This document shows positions 47,140-57,880 of a stretch of 64,000 nucleotides of DNA, in pieces (within the stretch, counting starts at the first letter, position 1; every line of letters starts with the position of its first letter). This stretch comes from Ursus arctos (taxonomy: Eukaryota; Chordata; Mammalia; Carnivora; Ursidae): NCBI RefSeq assembly GCF_023065955.2, contig NW_026622797.1, positions 55,363,689 to 55,427,688 of the forward strand, read 5' to 3'. Made by a program: the position numbers and the translations under genes. The notes beneath the pieces were generated by a model. It made no database searches. It was not told where the DNA came from and was given only the letters and a program-made list of their open reading frames with translations.

Positions 47140-49190
47140 TTTCCTTCTTTTCCTATAGATTTTTCATGCCCTACCTTTATTCCTTTTTAGTATTCATCCT
47201 AAAGAGTCTTGAATCCAAGAGTTCTTGACTCCAGTGTTTCTGGTTTGTCCTTTATTCTCTGATTGACCAGAGAGGCACCGAAGTGCAGTGACCAGGATCA
47301 TACAGCCCAGACCTAAAGAAACCTAACTGTATGGGTTACTAAGTGACTTAATTTTTATGTGCTTCCTTTCTGCATCCGTAAGATCGGGTTAATTATACCA
47401 CCTTTCTCAAAATAAATTTGAGTACTAAATGGCATTAAATTAAATCATACTTAGGAAGCCTTTAGACAGTGCCCAGGAAAGTGTGCTCTATGTAACAGAA
47501 TACATAAAAATATGCTGCTATGCATATGGTGAATCTGAAACTTTTCAAGACCTTTTTAAAATCCAGATCATACTGCTTAGACCGCAAAGGATTTTCTACA
47601 TTATAGTTGTATCGCATCTGCCACTTTAGATGGTATAATAAAGAGAAGTATATTTTGATGACATGTAGAAAAGCTTCTAAAATTAGGAAATATGTAAAAG
47701 AATAAAAATGTTGACTGATACAGACTTTCATAAAAATAAAACTAGCATGATCATCCAATAAACCTTGACTATATTGATTTTGATCACAGATTATGATGGT
47801 GAAGATTGTCTTTGTGATAAATTGCTTTCTGTTTTTCTCTTTCAGGAGAAGAAAGTAGCTTAATTTTAGTTGTTACAGATCTGTGTCCTTGTAGACAGGG
47901 CATAAATTCACTTTGAGAAAGAAATGAAAAGCCAAAGAATCAGAGACACTGAGAGACATGACTGATTTGCAAAAAGGCCCAGGTCCTCTAAAGGAAAGAC
48001 TTTAAACCACACATATAATGTAGGTTCAGAAATATGTGGGACTTTTCCAAGTGTCTGCTGTGGCCCAAGAGGCATATCCCTCAAAGAGGGAGTTGATCTT
48101 TCCATATCCCAGAACGCTTTCCTATGCTTCTTGAGAAGTATTTCTCTTTATGCTAAAAAGGTGTTTCTTGATAGTCTCTGAGAAAATACAGCAATGAGTT
48201 CAGGTCATGGCTTATTTTTGTTTTATGTATTCATGATTCATTAGCTATTTTGACCAGAAAATCCTTTGCTGTGACCTTTATAAGTTTGTTATTCCACTCA
48301 AAATTTTTTTGTTAATGCTATTTATGTATTTATTTACTATAGGTATGTGTACTATAAAGAAAACACTTCTGTTTGAATCCTGTTTACCCATGTTACAGTT
48401 TTCTTTTTATAGGGCAGTAGTAATTATGACTATGTTATCACAATTACAATTCAGAGAAACAGACTGTTGTCCACAGGATTTTTATTCTAATCCAGACTCA
48501 TTATCTTAACCCCCTCTGATACAAACCAATTTGTAGTCAGAGTGATGGTAAAGTCATAGTAGAGAGAATCAATAGGAAGTTACAGAATACTTGAGAAATT
48601 TGCTTCCTGGTGTCTTTTGGCAGGATTCAAACGCAGAAGGTTGATAGGAAATAAGGAAATGAGTATAGACTACTTAACTGTTACTTTATAAAGTAATGAA
48701 GTTAGAATTACATTTGTATTCAGTATTGCTTACTGGAGAGAGTAATACGAATGAAAGTATAATCCAGTGACAAAGACTTAAGTATTCAGAAATTCCAATT
48801 ACACTTCGACTTGCTGTGCTTTCTTATAGGATGCTAGCCTGCTCCATGATGATGGATGCCTTTTTTTTCTCTTCTTATACATCATCACCAGGAATTTCTT
48901 TATTTATCAGTTATTATTCAAATTTTGAGATGGGAAAGTAAGAATTCTATTTTGTATCATCTTGAAATTGTAATTATTAAATGTATTAAATGAAGATTAA
49001 TTCTAAAAGCTGAGGTAACTAAAAAACGTATAGAGCATGCCATGACTAAGCAGATGTCTTCCTGTTAAGAAATATATTTTATAATGTAATCCCACCACAC
49101 CCTAACCAGTTATTTGCAAATAATGGTTGAACTTCAGTGCTAGCCTGATTGATTAAAAATGGGTAACATAAAAAAATGGGTAACATCAAC
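47140..49190. other. Unassigned sequence
   Basis: No recognised gene or repeat. A good 3' splice-site-like 'ctgtttttctctttcag' ends at 47845 but has no convincing donor after it. A small tandem duplication of 'aaaaatgggtaacat' lies at about 49156-49187. Confidence 0.35.
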
Positions 49191-49208
49191 ACAAACCTTT
49201 CTAATTTA

Positions 49209-49412
49209 TTCTTTTTTTTTTTTTAAGATTTTATTTATTTATTTGACAGAGATAGAGACAGCCAGCGAGAGAGGGAACACAAGCAGGGGGAGTGGGAGAG
49301 GAAGAAGCAGGCTCATAGCAGAAGAGCCTGATGTGGGGCTCGATCCCAGATCGCCGGGATCACGCCCTGAGCCGAAGGCAGACGCTTAACCGCTGTGCCA
49401 CCCAGGAGCCCC
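49209..49412 (-). mobile_element. Young CAN-SINE (SINEC1_AMe-like), minus strand
   Basis: Close to consensus in reverse: 'gccagcgagagagggaacac', 'ggagtgggagaggaagaag', 'ttaaccgctgtgccacccag'. A perfect 16-bp target duplication 'aaacctttctaattta' lies at 49193-49208 and 49413-49428. The frame at 49159-49389 is its shadow. Confidence 0.97.
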
Positions 49413-49524
49413 AAACCTTTCTAATTTAAAGGTAAATTGAAAGTTGTGTGCACATAGAGGGAAAGAACAATACCACAATTGATCTTTTCAGAGAGTTCTC
49501 ACATTTATTATATAAATTGTTTTT

Positions 49525-49700
49525 TACAGTACTCCTCTGAGGTCACAAAGAAAATAATTATATTTATCCTCAGTTTACAGAAGAAAAATAAAAGACTCTA
49601 CAGATAGGTAGAGTGTTTACCCAAAATAACATAAATGTTATAGCTGTGAGTAGAGTCCATGTGTCTCTGGTGCACTACTAGAGATATGAGTCTCTATATT
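49525..49700 (-). mobile_element. MIR fragment
   Basis: Antisense MIR: 'actcctctgaggtcac', 'tatttatcctcagtttacag', 'ggtagagtgtttacccaaa' and 'tagctgtgagtagagtcc'. Confidence 0.6.
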
Positions 49701-49997
49701 GCTGATTACACTATCCTGGGCTTTCAAATAGATTAAATTATTGATATGATAGCATACTCAATACATCACTAAGACATTCAACAAGTTCTTAATAAATGCA
49801 TGCCAGGCATACTTAGAGGGTTAGTGCTTACACAAAAGATAAAAAAAAAAAATGCTTACCCTCATGTAACTAACATTCTTGTGGGGGAAATAGGTACTTA
49901 ACGAACTAGTTTATCTATAACCAACCAGTATGGATTTGTGCACTGTAAGAAGAAAAACAGAACAACACACAAACTGGTTGTTATATTTCATAACTTA

Positions 49998-50022
49998 AAA
50001 ACAACAACAACAACAACAAACT
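49998..50022 (+). repeat. (AAC)n
   Basis: A short AAC/CAA trinucleotide run of about eight units. Confidence 0.9.
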
Positions 50023-50689
50023 CCTTTAGCTCATTTCCTTTTTTAGCCACATTGCATTTTTGCTCATTTTTATAGGAAAAAAATCTCTCAAAGAACTGAA
50101 TATCACCATTATTGTTAATGGTAAATGATTGTTTCTCATGCCTGATGTTTCCTTCCTCTGAAAGGTGCTTTGCTAGTATTTTTGGATTCACTCTACCTTT
50201 TTTATTCCACTTCAGGAGAGGTGTTCTGATTAATCTTATTTGGTAAGTCACTTAGCATTACTACCTTTTATCTTCTTAGAGAAGTGTGGTCTGTAAGAAC
50301 TTTGCATTCCACTGGTCCTTCAGAGGAAGGCCTTCTAGAACAAACTGGGGCTGAGTCTGTGTATGAGTCTGAGATTCAGTTAGAAAACTCATGTGGCTGA
50401 AAGATATAAAGACACATGGTCCACTTCAGCTTTCAGAATTTATAAAGATGTTAATTTGGTTCTGTAATCACTATATTCTTTATTTTAGTTCTCAACTTCT
50501 TCAGAATCCAAATGGGAAAGAAAACGCCAGGGGCGGCAGGGGGTGTGCTTTCTTCATCCTCAACTCATTAATGCTGCTCTTGTCAGTCACCAGTGCATTC
50601 CACAATACAAAATCTGTGTCGCATTCTAACACTTGAATATAGTCACTGTCTCAAGCTACATTGAACACAGTGGCTTACTTTCTAGCTCC

Positions 50690-51701
50690 GTTAAGTCCTA
50701 CTAGAATACTATCTATTTGATTTCTTAGATGCCACACTTATCTGGTTTTCCTTCTACCTCACTGGAAACTATTTCTCAACTTCCTTTGCTGATACTTCTT
50801 ATTCTCTACTTTGAGGTACGAAGTGCCTTAAGACTCAGTCTTTGACTTTCTTTTCTTCTCCATCTAGATTTACTCTGCAAGTGATGCCATAGAGTCACAA
50901 GGCTCTAAATACCAACCATATATGCTAATTCTTCCAGAATTACTACGTTCAAATCTGACTCCTCCCTGAATTTTTGAGTTGAATCCAAATGTTACTTGAC
51001 ATTTCCATTTGTATCTCTACTAGGCATCTCAAAAGTAACATGATGAAACCTTAACTCTTTTGCACCCCTACTACTCAAACTTGATTATCGTTTAAAAGCT
51101 CTATTTCAGTAAAGGACAAGACCATATACCCAGTTGTTTAGGACAAAACCCTTAAGTTCCTCTATATTAAACCTACATCCAAAAAATAGAAAATTTTACT
51201 GACTCCACTTTCAAATGATCCAAATTTTGACCACTCCTCATCTCCTCAACCCCTACATCCTACTTCCAATCCAAGGAACAGCTATCCTTCATTCGCTGAG
51301 CTACCATAGCCTCATCAATAGTCCACTCTTGCTCCATCAAAGGCCATTCTCCACACAACAGACAGACTAAGCCTTCAGAACTATAATTCAAATTATGCCA
51401 CTGTCCTGTTCACAGCTTCCGCTGGCTTCCATTTAAACTCCGAATATCACCAAAGACCTTGCCATGGTCCGTAAGCTGCCATGACAAGTTTTGTGATCTT
51501 GCCCTAGGCTTACTCTCTGACTACTCCCTTTTGGTCTTGACATTTTTCACTGTTTTTCAGCCACACTGGCATCCTTTCTGTTTTCTGAATAGGCAAAACA
51601 TGTTCCCATCTCAGGGCCTCTGCAAAAGAGAATGGTCCTCTACCCTCAAGTTTATTCTTGCATTCACTTAAGGTCTGCTCAAACGTGAGCTCCAAAGATG
51701 G

Positions 51702-51740
<39 letters not shown>

Positions 51741-51870
51741 ATCAATAAGTATCTCCTACTAGCATATATCTGTGCAGACAAATACTTTGTGTTTATTCCT
51801 TTTTGTATGCCCAGGCTGTAAAATGCTAACTAGCATATAGTAGATGCACAATAAATACTTCTTGAATAAA
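50690..51870 (+). mobile_element. Long L2 copy, end of ORF and 3' end
   Basis: About 1.2 kb of L2 in sense and in correct order: 'tctggttttccttctacctc', 'aagactcagtctttgac', 'acttgacatttccatttg', 'gcatctcaaaagtaacatga', 'acttccaatccaaggaac', 'gccactgtcctgttcacagc', 'cagccacactggcatccttt' and 'tctcagggcctctgcaa'. It ends in 'atgcacaataaatacttctt'. Stops are frequent and it is inactive. A tetranucleotide array has grown within it. Confidence 0.8.
51701..51740 (+). repeat. (ATCT)n tetranucleotide array
   Basis: Ten uninterrupted units inside the L2, near its 3' end. Probably length-polymorphic. Confidence 0.98.
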
Positions 51871-51884
51871 TATATAAGAGCAAT

Positions 51885-54255
51885 CTCCAATCATGTGAAT
51901 ACATAAAGTAAGTGAAAAGGAATTACAATACACAAAAAGTGAAAAAGGTCCAACTGATAAAGAACAGATTACAGAACCAGCCTTCAAATATCGGAGATCC
52001 AATATATTATTTTATATACACACAGAATATCAGGGGACGTTTTGGTTCACTCCCAGTGATTTCAATTCCATAATATTTCTATTCTTGCTTCTTATTAAAA
52101 AGGGAAACACCACACCCTAAGTTCAGTCCCAAAATCTTACCATGCACAATACAGTTTATCAACAATTGAGGAAAGAGCCTAGATGCATTTATTCCAAACC
52201 TGCACTCCCTTTCAAGTCTAATATTTCTTTGCTTTTCATAATAATATATTTATCTAATTATTAGATAGTTCAATTGAGAACATTTTACCCATAGCTATTC
52301 AGATAAATACAAACATCACAATAGGGTTGGGTTGAAAATATTACAAGGTAATGATGTAATGATAAAGCTACAAGAAAGGAATAGCAATAACAGTAACAAA
52401 ACGTAGGCAAGATACTAAGAGAACAAAGCCTTCTGCTTTGTGACTATTGAAATACTGCTAATAAATAAGATAGTGGAGGGTCTTTCTCTCCTTCAATAGG
52501 CTGGCAATATTTCTGTCTGGAGTGGGGTCCATAGTGGCCAGTACCCGAGGCCAAATCTACCTAAATATGGAATACAGAAAAATTATCTGGAATTAAGAGT
52601 GGTGAGGGAGTTTTAGCAACATGGAAAACCGATCAATGGTAAATTTTACATGGCAAACCCATGTTTTCTGAAGTATTTCAGACAGATTTAGGTGGAGTTT
52701 GAGTTTAAAAACAAACATTAGTTAATATGTTAACTCTATTGAATCCCAATATTAGTTTATTTAAGAAAAAATATATGTATAAATAAAGAAAAGCAAACAT
52801 ACTAGGATAACAGATATAACTAAGTATAGAAGACGCTTACATGGTGTGTTACATCAATAATGTAAGTAGAGTATGTAGGTACCAAACATTGACAGAGAAA
52901 AGAACAAGAAGTAACCAATATTCATGATACACTTACATGGGACACATGGAGAAGAGGATGATAATGGCACAGTAAAGCACATGAGTCACACAAGACACTC
53001 AGCACGTATATGTGTTCTCCATTTGTGACCCCCACTCTGGCCATATTGATTCTGGCTCCAAATGTGTTTGCCCTATAAAACCAATAGTTGATCAACAGGT
53101 ATTTGTTGCCTCTGTGTCTCACTCATACAGAAAATGTGTACTGGTTGCAGGCACCCCTTATCTGTTAAGCCCCTTTGTCAACCTCACCATGAAAAGAGAC
53201 AGAAAAGAGAGAGAAAGACAGGACATATGAACATGCTGGTGAAACAAGGGTCCAGGTAGCAAGCCACTTCTACCACCTGTTATCAGTGTGTTATCTTACT
53301 ATTTGTTATCTTTCTCATTCCCCCTGCATTTTTGCAATCATTTTTAAGATCATTCAATAACCTGTGTGATTCAAGTATCTTAATTCACTCAGCGAGCCTT
53401 TTTGTTCTGTAACCTCTGGGATAGCCTGGTATGGAGCAAATGTGGAGGCTACTGTTATATCAGTGTAGTGTCTGACATGACAGACACCCTCATCTGATGA
53501 TCAATAGCAATGTGTCCTATCATTTGTCATCGTAATATAATAAATTTGTTACTGTTGCTTTGATGGTGCCCTCCACAGAACAGGAATATAAGAAAGCTGA
53601 TGTTAATAGAGTGAAATTGATCATTTAAATCACCTAGTAAATTGGTCCAACGAAGTATTTTTCAATGCAAAAATAAAATATGTTTGCTTGACAAGTATAT
53701 ATTTTCTTTCCAATTAAATAAAATTCATATTATAGCATATTGTTATTTAATAGGTTGGCTCAAGATCTAGGAAAACTAATAAATCTAGCAGAAAGATAGA
53801 TTAGGGCATACTGTGAGAGAAAGGCAATCACAAATAGCCCAAGGCAATGACTACATTAACTGAAGTTACCAACCGAGAACAGCTTTTTAAAATACAGGGT
53901 GGAGAAGCTTTTGTTTCACATTGATCTTTGAAATAGGAGTTGGAATGACCAAAAAAAAAAAAAAAGTAAGTGTGCATGTTTGCACACACATATACATGTG
54001 TGTTGCACTCATATCTATAAATTATAGCAAAGATTAAACTGACATTACCCAAAGAACTACTTGTTACTATTTAGCTAAACAGGGTTGAGGGCAGATTGAG
54101 AGAGTGAATAGTAATAGTTATAAAGGGCAGAAATGCCAATTTCATGATAAGAAGTATGGGAGAACAGTTTTGATTGTAATATGTAGATGACTTAAGACAA
54201 CTAAAAACAATACAAGTGTTCCTCAACCAACAGCCAGAATTCAGATAGATAGAGA
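51885..54255. other. Unassigned sequence; LTR-like patch at 52960-53230
   Basis: Mostly unrecognised. The patch at 52960-53230 is richer in C and contains a TATA-like 'ccctataaaaccaatag' followed by 'ctctgtgtctcactcata'. It could be an LTR promoter fragment, but no family or terminal repeats were seen. Confidence 0.3.
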
Positions 54256-54279
54256 ACAAGAAAAGACAGAAAAATGGAA

Positions 54280-54570
54280 CATAAGAAATAGCAGGGAGAT
54301 CTGTAGGAGAAGGAAGGGAAGAATGAAGGGGGGTAAACAGAAGGGGGAATGAACCACGAGGGACTATGGACTCTGGGAAACAAACTGAGGGCTTCAGAGG
54401 GGAGGGGGGTGGGGGATTGGGATAGACCGGTGATGGGTATTAAGGAGGGCACATATTGCATGAAGCATTGGGTGTTATACGCAAACAATGAATCATGGAA
54501 CACTACATCAAAAACTAAGGATGTACTGTATGGTGACTAATACAACATAATAAAAAATTATTAAAAAAAA
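54280..54570 (+). mobile_element. Young carnivore L1, 3' end
   Basis: Sense copy of the 3'UTR also seen at 15422 and 16879: 'gggggaatgaaccacgaggg', 'gactatggactctggg', 'cagtcacc'-equivalent region and the 'aataaaaaattattaaaaa' tail. It is flanked by a perfect 22-bp direct repeat at 54258-54279 and 54571-54592 (begins 'aagaaaagacag', ends 'aatggaa'). The frames at 54201-54540 are shadows. Confidence 0.96.
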
Positions 54571-54592
54571 AAGAAAAGACAGAAAAATGGAA

Positions 54593-54742
54593 TGGAGGGA
54601 GGGAAGAAGATTCAAGAAACAAGGCACTTCCACCACAAGTGCGCTCTGAGAAAGGGGGAGGGTGGGGAGGAGGTGAATGGAAGGAAGAAGGGAAGGAAAG
54701 AGGGAGGGAAGCAAAGAGGAAGGCAGAAAGGAAAGGAAGGGC
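54593..54742 (+). repeat. Purine-rich GGAA/GGGA low-complexity tract
   Basis: Dense GGAA, GGGA and GAAGG motifs with a non-repetitive break at 54615-54655. The 125-residue minus-strand frame over it is a composition artefact rich in S/P/F/L. Confidence 0.85.
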
Positions 54743-54744
54743 TT

Positions 54745-56030
54745 CAGATATTGGTGACCTTGCAGTGACTGCTCTTGACTCTAAATAAGCCCAGAAAGAA
54801 CTGCGGATACATACAATACATATTCTTGCTTGAGTGATTAATGAAAGTCTAACTTGACTCCCTAGTTGATGAAGCTTAAAACTATAAATCATACTTCAAT
54901 TTCTCTTTTTAGCTCAGACGACAGATACAGATAGTGCCACAAACCATTGTATTTCGAATGTTTAAGGGACTGATTTTTTGGTTACATTACCAAGGCCCCC
55001 TGTTTCTTTCTCTCCTGCTTCCTGACTTCTGCCTTTGGGCCATTTCACTCTCATTAACACCACCACTTCTATGGGTGAATTGCTAGGCAGGCAGATTAAA
55101 CCAAAATCCTTCTGTGACTTGGATAAAAGGAAGAACAGAATAGAAGTTATTAGTAGAAATTTACATTTGGTGAATAAATATAAAGTTTAGTTACCCTGAA
55201 TTGTTCTTTTTCTATTTCTATGAGCAATTGAGAAGTTCTTGCATTGAAAATTTATTCAATTTTATTCAAGTTCCTTCATATTTTCTCCAAAATCCATCAA
55301 ATTAGTAGGGGGACTGAGAATGGGTCAGCAGTAGTCCAACCTGGATTGCATTCACTGCTTCCCCACCATCAGGTATGAGGCATGTGACCTTGGAAAGTGA
55401 TGTGAACATTCTGATTCTCAGTTTTCTCCATAAAATGCATGCCTGAACACACTGTGACAAATTCGGTGGCATTTTAACAGCTCTACTAAAGGGGATGAAA
55501 TACATTAGTGCTCAAAACATGTTAGAAATTTTCCTTCATTCCTTGTCCAAGTAAAACAAAAAGAATGAAATTTAATAATTTACTTATTTTTACTTTATTA
55601 CAATTGTAAAAAAAATTAAGGATAGGGTTATTTTCGGGGCTCCTAGTACTCTATGCTGATATAGTAACTTGAACAACTCTGAGGCATAATCTACCCAAAA
55701 TTCTTTTCAAACAAACTGCACTCTTTGAGGTTCTGCATCAAGGGTTAAGGTTGTTTTACACAAGAGACTGCACAACAGGAACTTTCTTTCCAAAGACCAT
55801 GACAAAAAAATGTATTTTCCTTCAAAGAGAACAAAATGGTTTATGAATATCTGTAAAAATACGATGCATGGTGTACATATATTGAAAAACAGTTCAAATT
55901 CTGATGCATATTTTTATAGGTGTGTTAGGTGTGTTTTACTTATTTAATTTTGTTAAACAGTAGTAGTGTTTTAATTTAATATTATTAAGAAGAACTGACC
56001 ACACATCAAATTTTAACTTGTTATATATAA
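54745..56030. other. Unassigned sequence
   Basis: No recognised gene or repeat. Confidence 0.4.
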
Positions 56031-56041
56031 TTTTCTAGGCA

Positions 56042-56350
56042 TTTATATTTGTTTTCTCTTGCTGACATAACAAATTACCATGAACTAAATAGCTTGATAC
56101 AACACAAACTATTATCTTACAGTGCTGTAAATCAGAAGTCCTGCACCAGTCTCACTGAGCTAAAGTTAAGATTTAATTAGGACTGCATTCTTTTCTAGAG
56201 ACTCTTGGAGAAAGTCAATTTCCCCAGTCATTCAGGGCATTGGGAGAATGCAGTTTCTTGTGGTTGTAGGATTGGGGTTCCTTTTAACCTTGCTGGTTAT
56301 CAGCTAGAGATTGACTGCTAAGATGTTTAAGCTTTAGGGTGACACTCTCA
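56042..56350 (-). mobile_element. MLT1-type LTR (antisense)
   Basis: 'gctgacataacaaattacca', 'gaactaaatagcttgatac', 'aacacaaactattatcttac', 'aatcagaagtcctgcaccag' and 'ctcactgagctaaagttaag' follow a reversed MLT1 LTR. The remainder is diverged. Confidence 0.65.
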
Positions 56351-56399
56351 CATGAGTCCTTTCCATGTCTGTTCCTATGGTTATGTCTTTCTGAAAATA

Positions 56400-57289
56400 A
56401 TAATAATAATTTGCCATGATTTCTAATTTTAAGAGAATTCACCTTTGAACAGAATTTGTTTTCATTAAAATTATGCCTGCATGCCTGAAGAACACCTAAA
56501 AGGTGTGTTAAAAATTAAATGACTTTGGAAAGAAGGTAAATAACCTCAAGGTTTTCCTCATTAAACGAAGATCCATCCTTGCCATAATTCATTTGTATTT
56601 CCATTACTCTTCTTGTGAGTAAAATAAAAATGCATCATTGAGATCATTTTTATCAATAATTATATATTGACTAATCACATAAGATTATACTGATTTTTTA
56701 AATGATGCTATAGGCGAGCTAACATAAATTACTTGTCTTCTGATAATATATAAGAATATGCATAATAAAGAATAGTCATGGCTTACTTATAAATTTAATA
56801 CCACAGCCATTTTAAGTTTGAAAAAAACTGAATTTGTGTATGTGCTTATATTTTCTTCTGTTTAATGGCAGAAATTAACCTTGATTTACTGTTTATACTC
56901 CTGAAACATATCTTTCTTTTCTGGGTAGAATTACTTTCTCTGTTTTATATACACATGTATATCCATGTATATATATGTAAGGATAACAATCCAAAGTATT
57001 TTAGAAAAATGGTAAATTACTTTGGAGATCCCCCTCAGATTATGCTCTTCCTTAGGCCAATGAAACCTTTTTTATCAGGTCTTTCCATTTTGGGTTTTCT
57101 TTTGGGAGGGTGGGGTGGGAAGTTGATTGTAAACCATTCCAAGTATTTTCTATTATTTATTAAATAAGTACTAAGTTATAAAAGCATATTTATTATCCCG
57201 GATAAAGAGCATAATCACATCTTTTTTTTTTTTTCTTTTTGTTTTTTTTTTTCCTCGTGGTTGTTGCTATTTTTGTATTTAGGAGTTTA
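56400..57289. other. Unassigned AT-rich sequence
   Basis: No recognised feature. A T-rich run lies at 57219-57254 and a GT/TG-rich patch at 57105-57120. Confidence 0.4.
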
Positions 57290-57880
57290 AAACTTCTTCA
57301 TCTCTGGAGGTGATTTGATCACGTGAGAGAAAGGGTGGGGGAGTTAATCCTGGTGTAGCAGATATTGTGACTGGTTATGGCCCACCACCTCCAAGAGATC
57401 TCGTATTCCGAGAAATCACCACCTTAAGAACTAAAACAACTGGTTTGTTAAAAGTCGTCATATTGGAGTAAGGTTATTTAGGTATAACGTTCCTATAGTA
57501 AGTGCAACATTAAGATAGTTCCTCCTCATAAAGTGTGCTATTCCCACCCGGACAGCAGTAGACAGATGAAAAGAGCTACCTTTAGTTGCCATGCTTCACA
57601 CCTGACTTCCATACAGTGAGAAGTGGTAGGAAGCAATGATGCACCCCCAAGTATACTGCAACATCTGCCAAAGAGATAGAACTGGTCCTACATCCAGCAG
57701 CTTGCCCCTTCTCCAAGATCACTGCTTTGGTGCTCAGCTGTATGACCACAATCGCCTTAAATTTCTCTCTTCACATGGTGAGGTGATAGCGAATTGCAAT
57801 TTAACACAAAAGACTCTGGACATCTTGAGAATCCTTCATTTGATTGTAAAATACCGTATAAATATCTGAAAATACACTCT
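57290..57880. other. Repeat-poor, less AT-rich island
   Basis: This stretch stands out in composition and matches no repeat I recognise. It includes an E-box-like 'atcacgtgag' near 57318. The 77-residue frame at 57636-57869 has two CxxC-like cysteines ('CNIC') but no recognisable domain. It could be a conserved non-coding element, an unknown LTR or plain unique sequence. Confidence 0.3.

Noticed and set aside
54515..54892. 125-residue minus-strand frame rich in S, P, F and L
   Set aside because: It reads through the end of an L1 3'UTR and a GGAA low-complexity tract. The composition explains the lack of stops.
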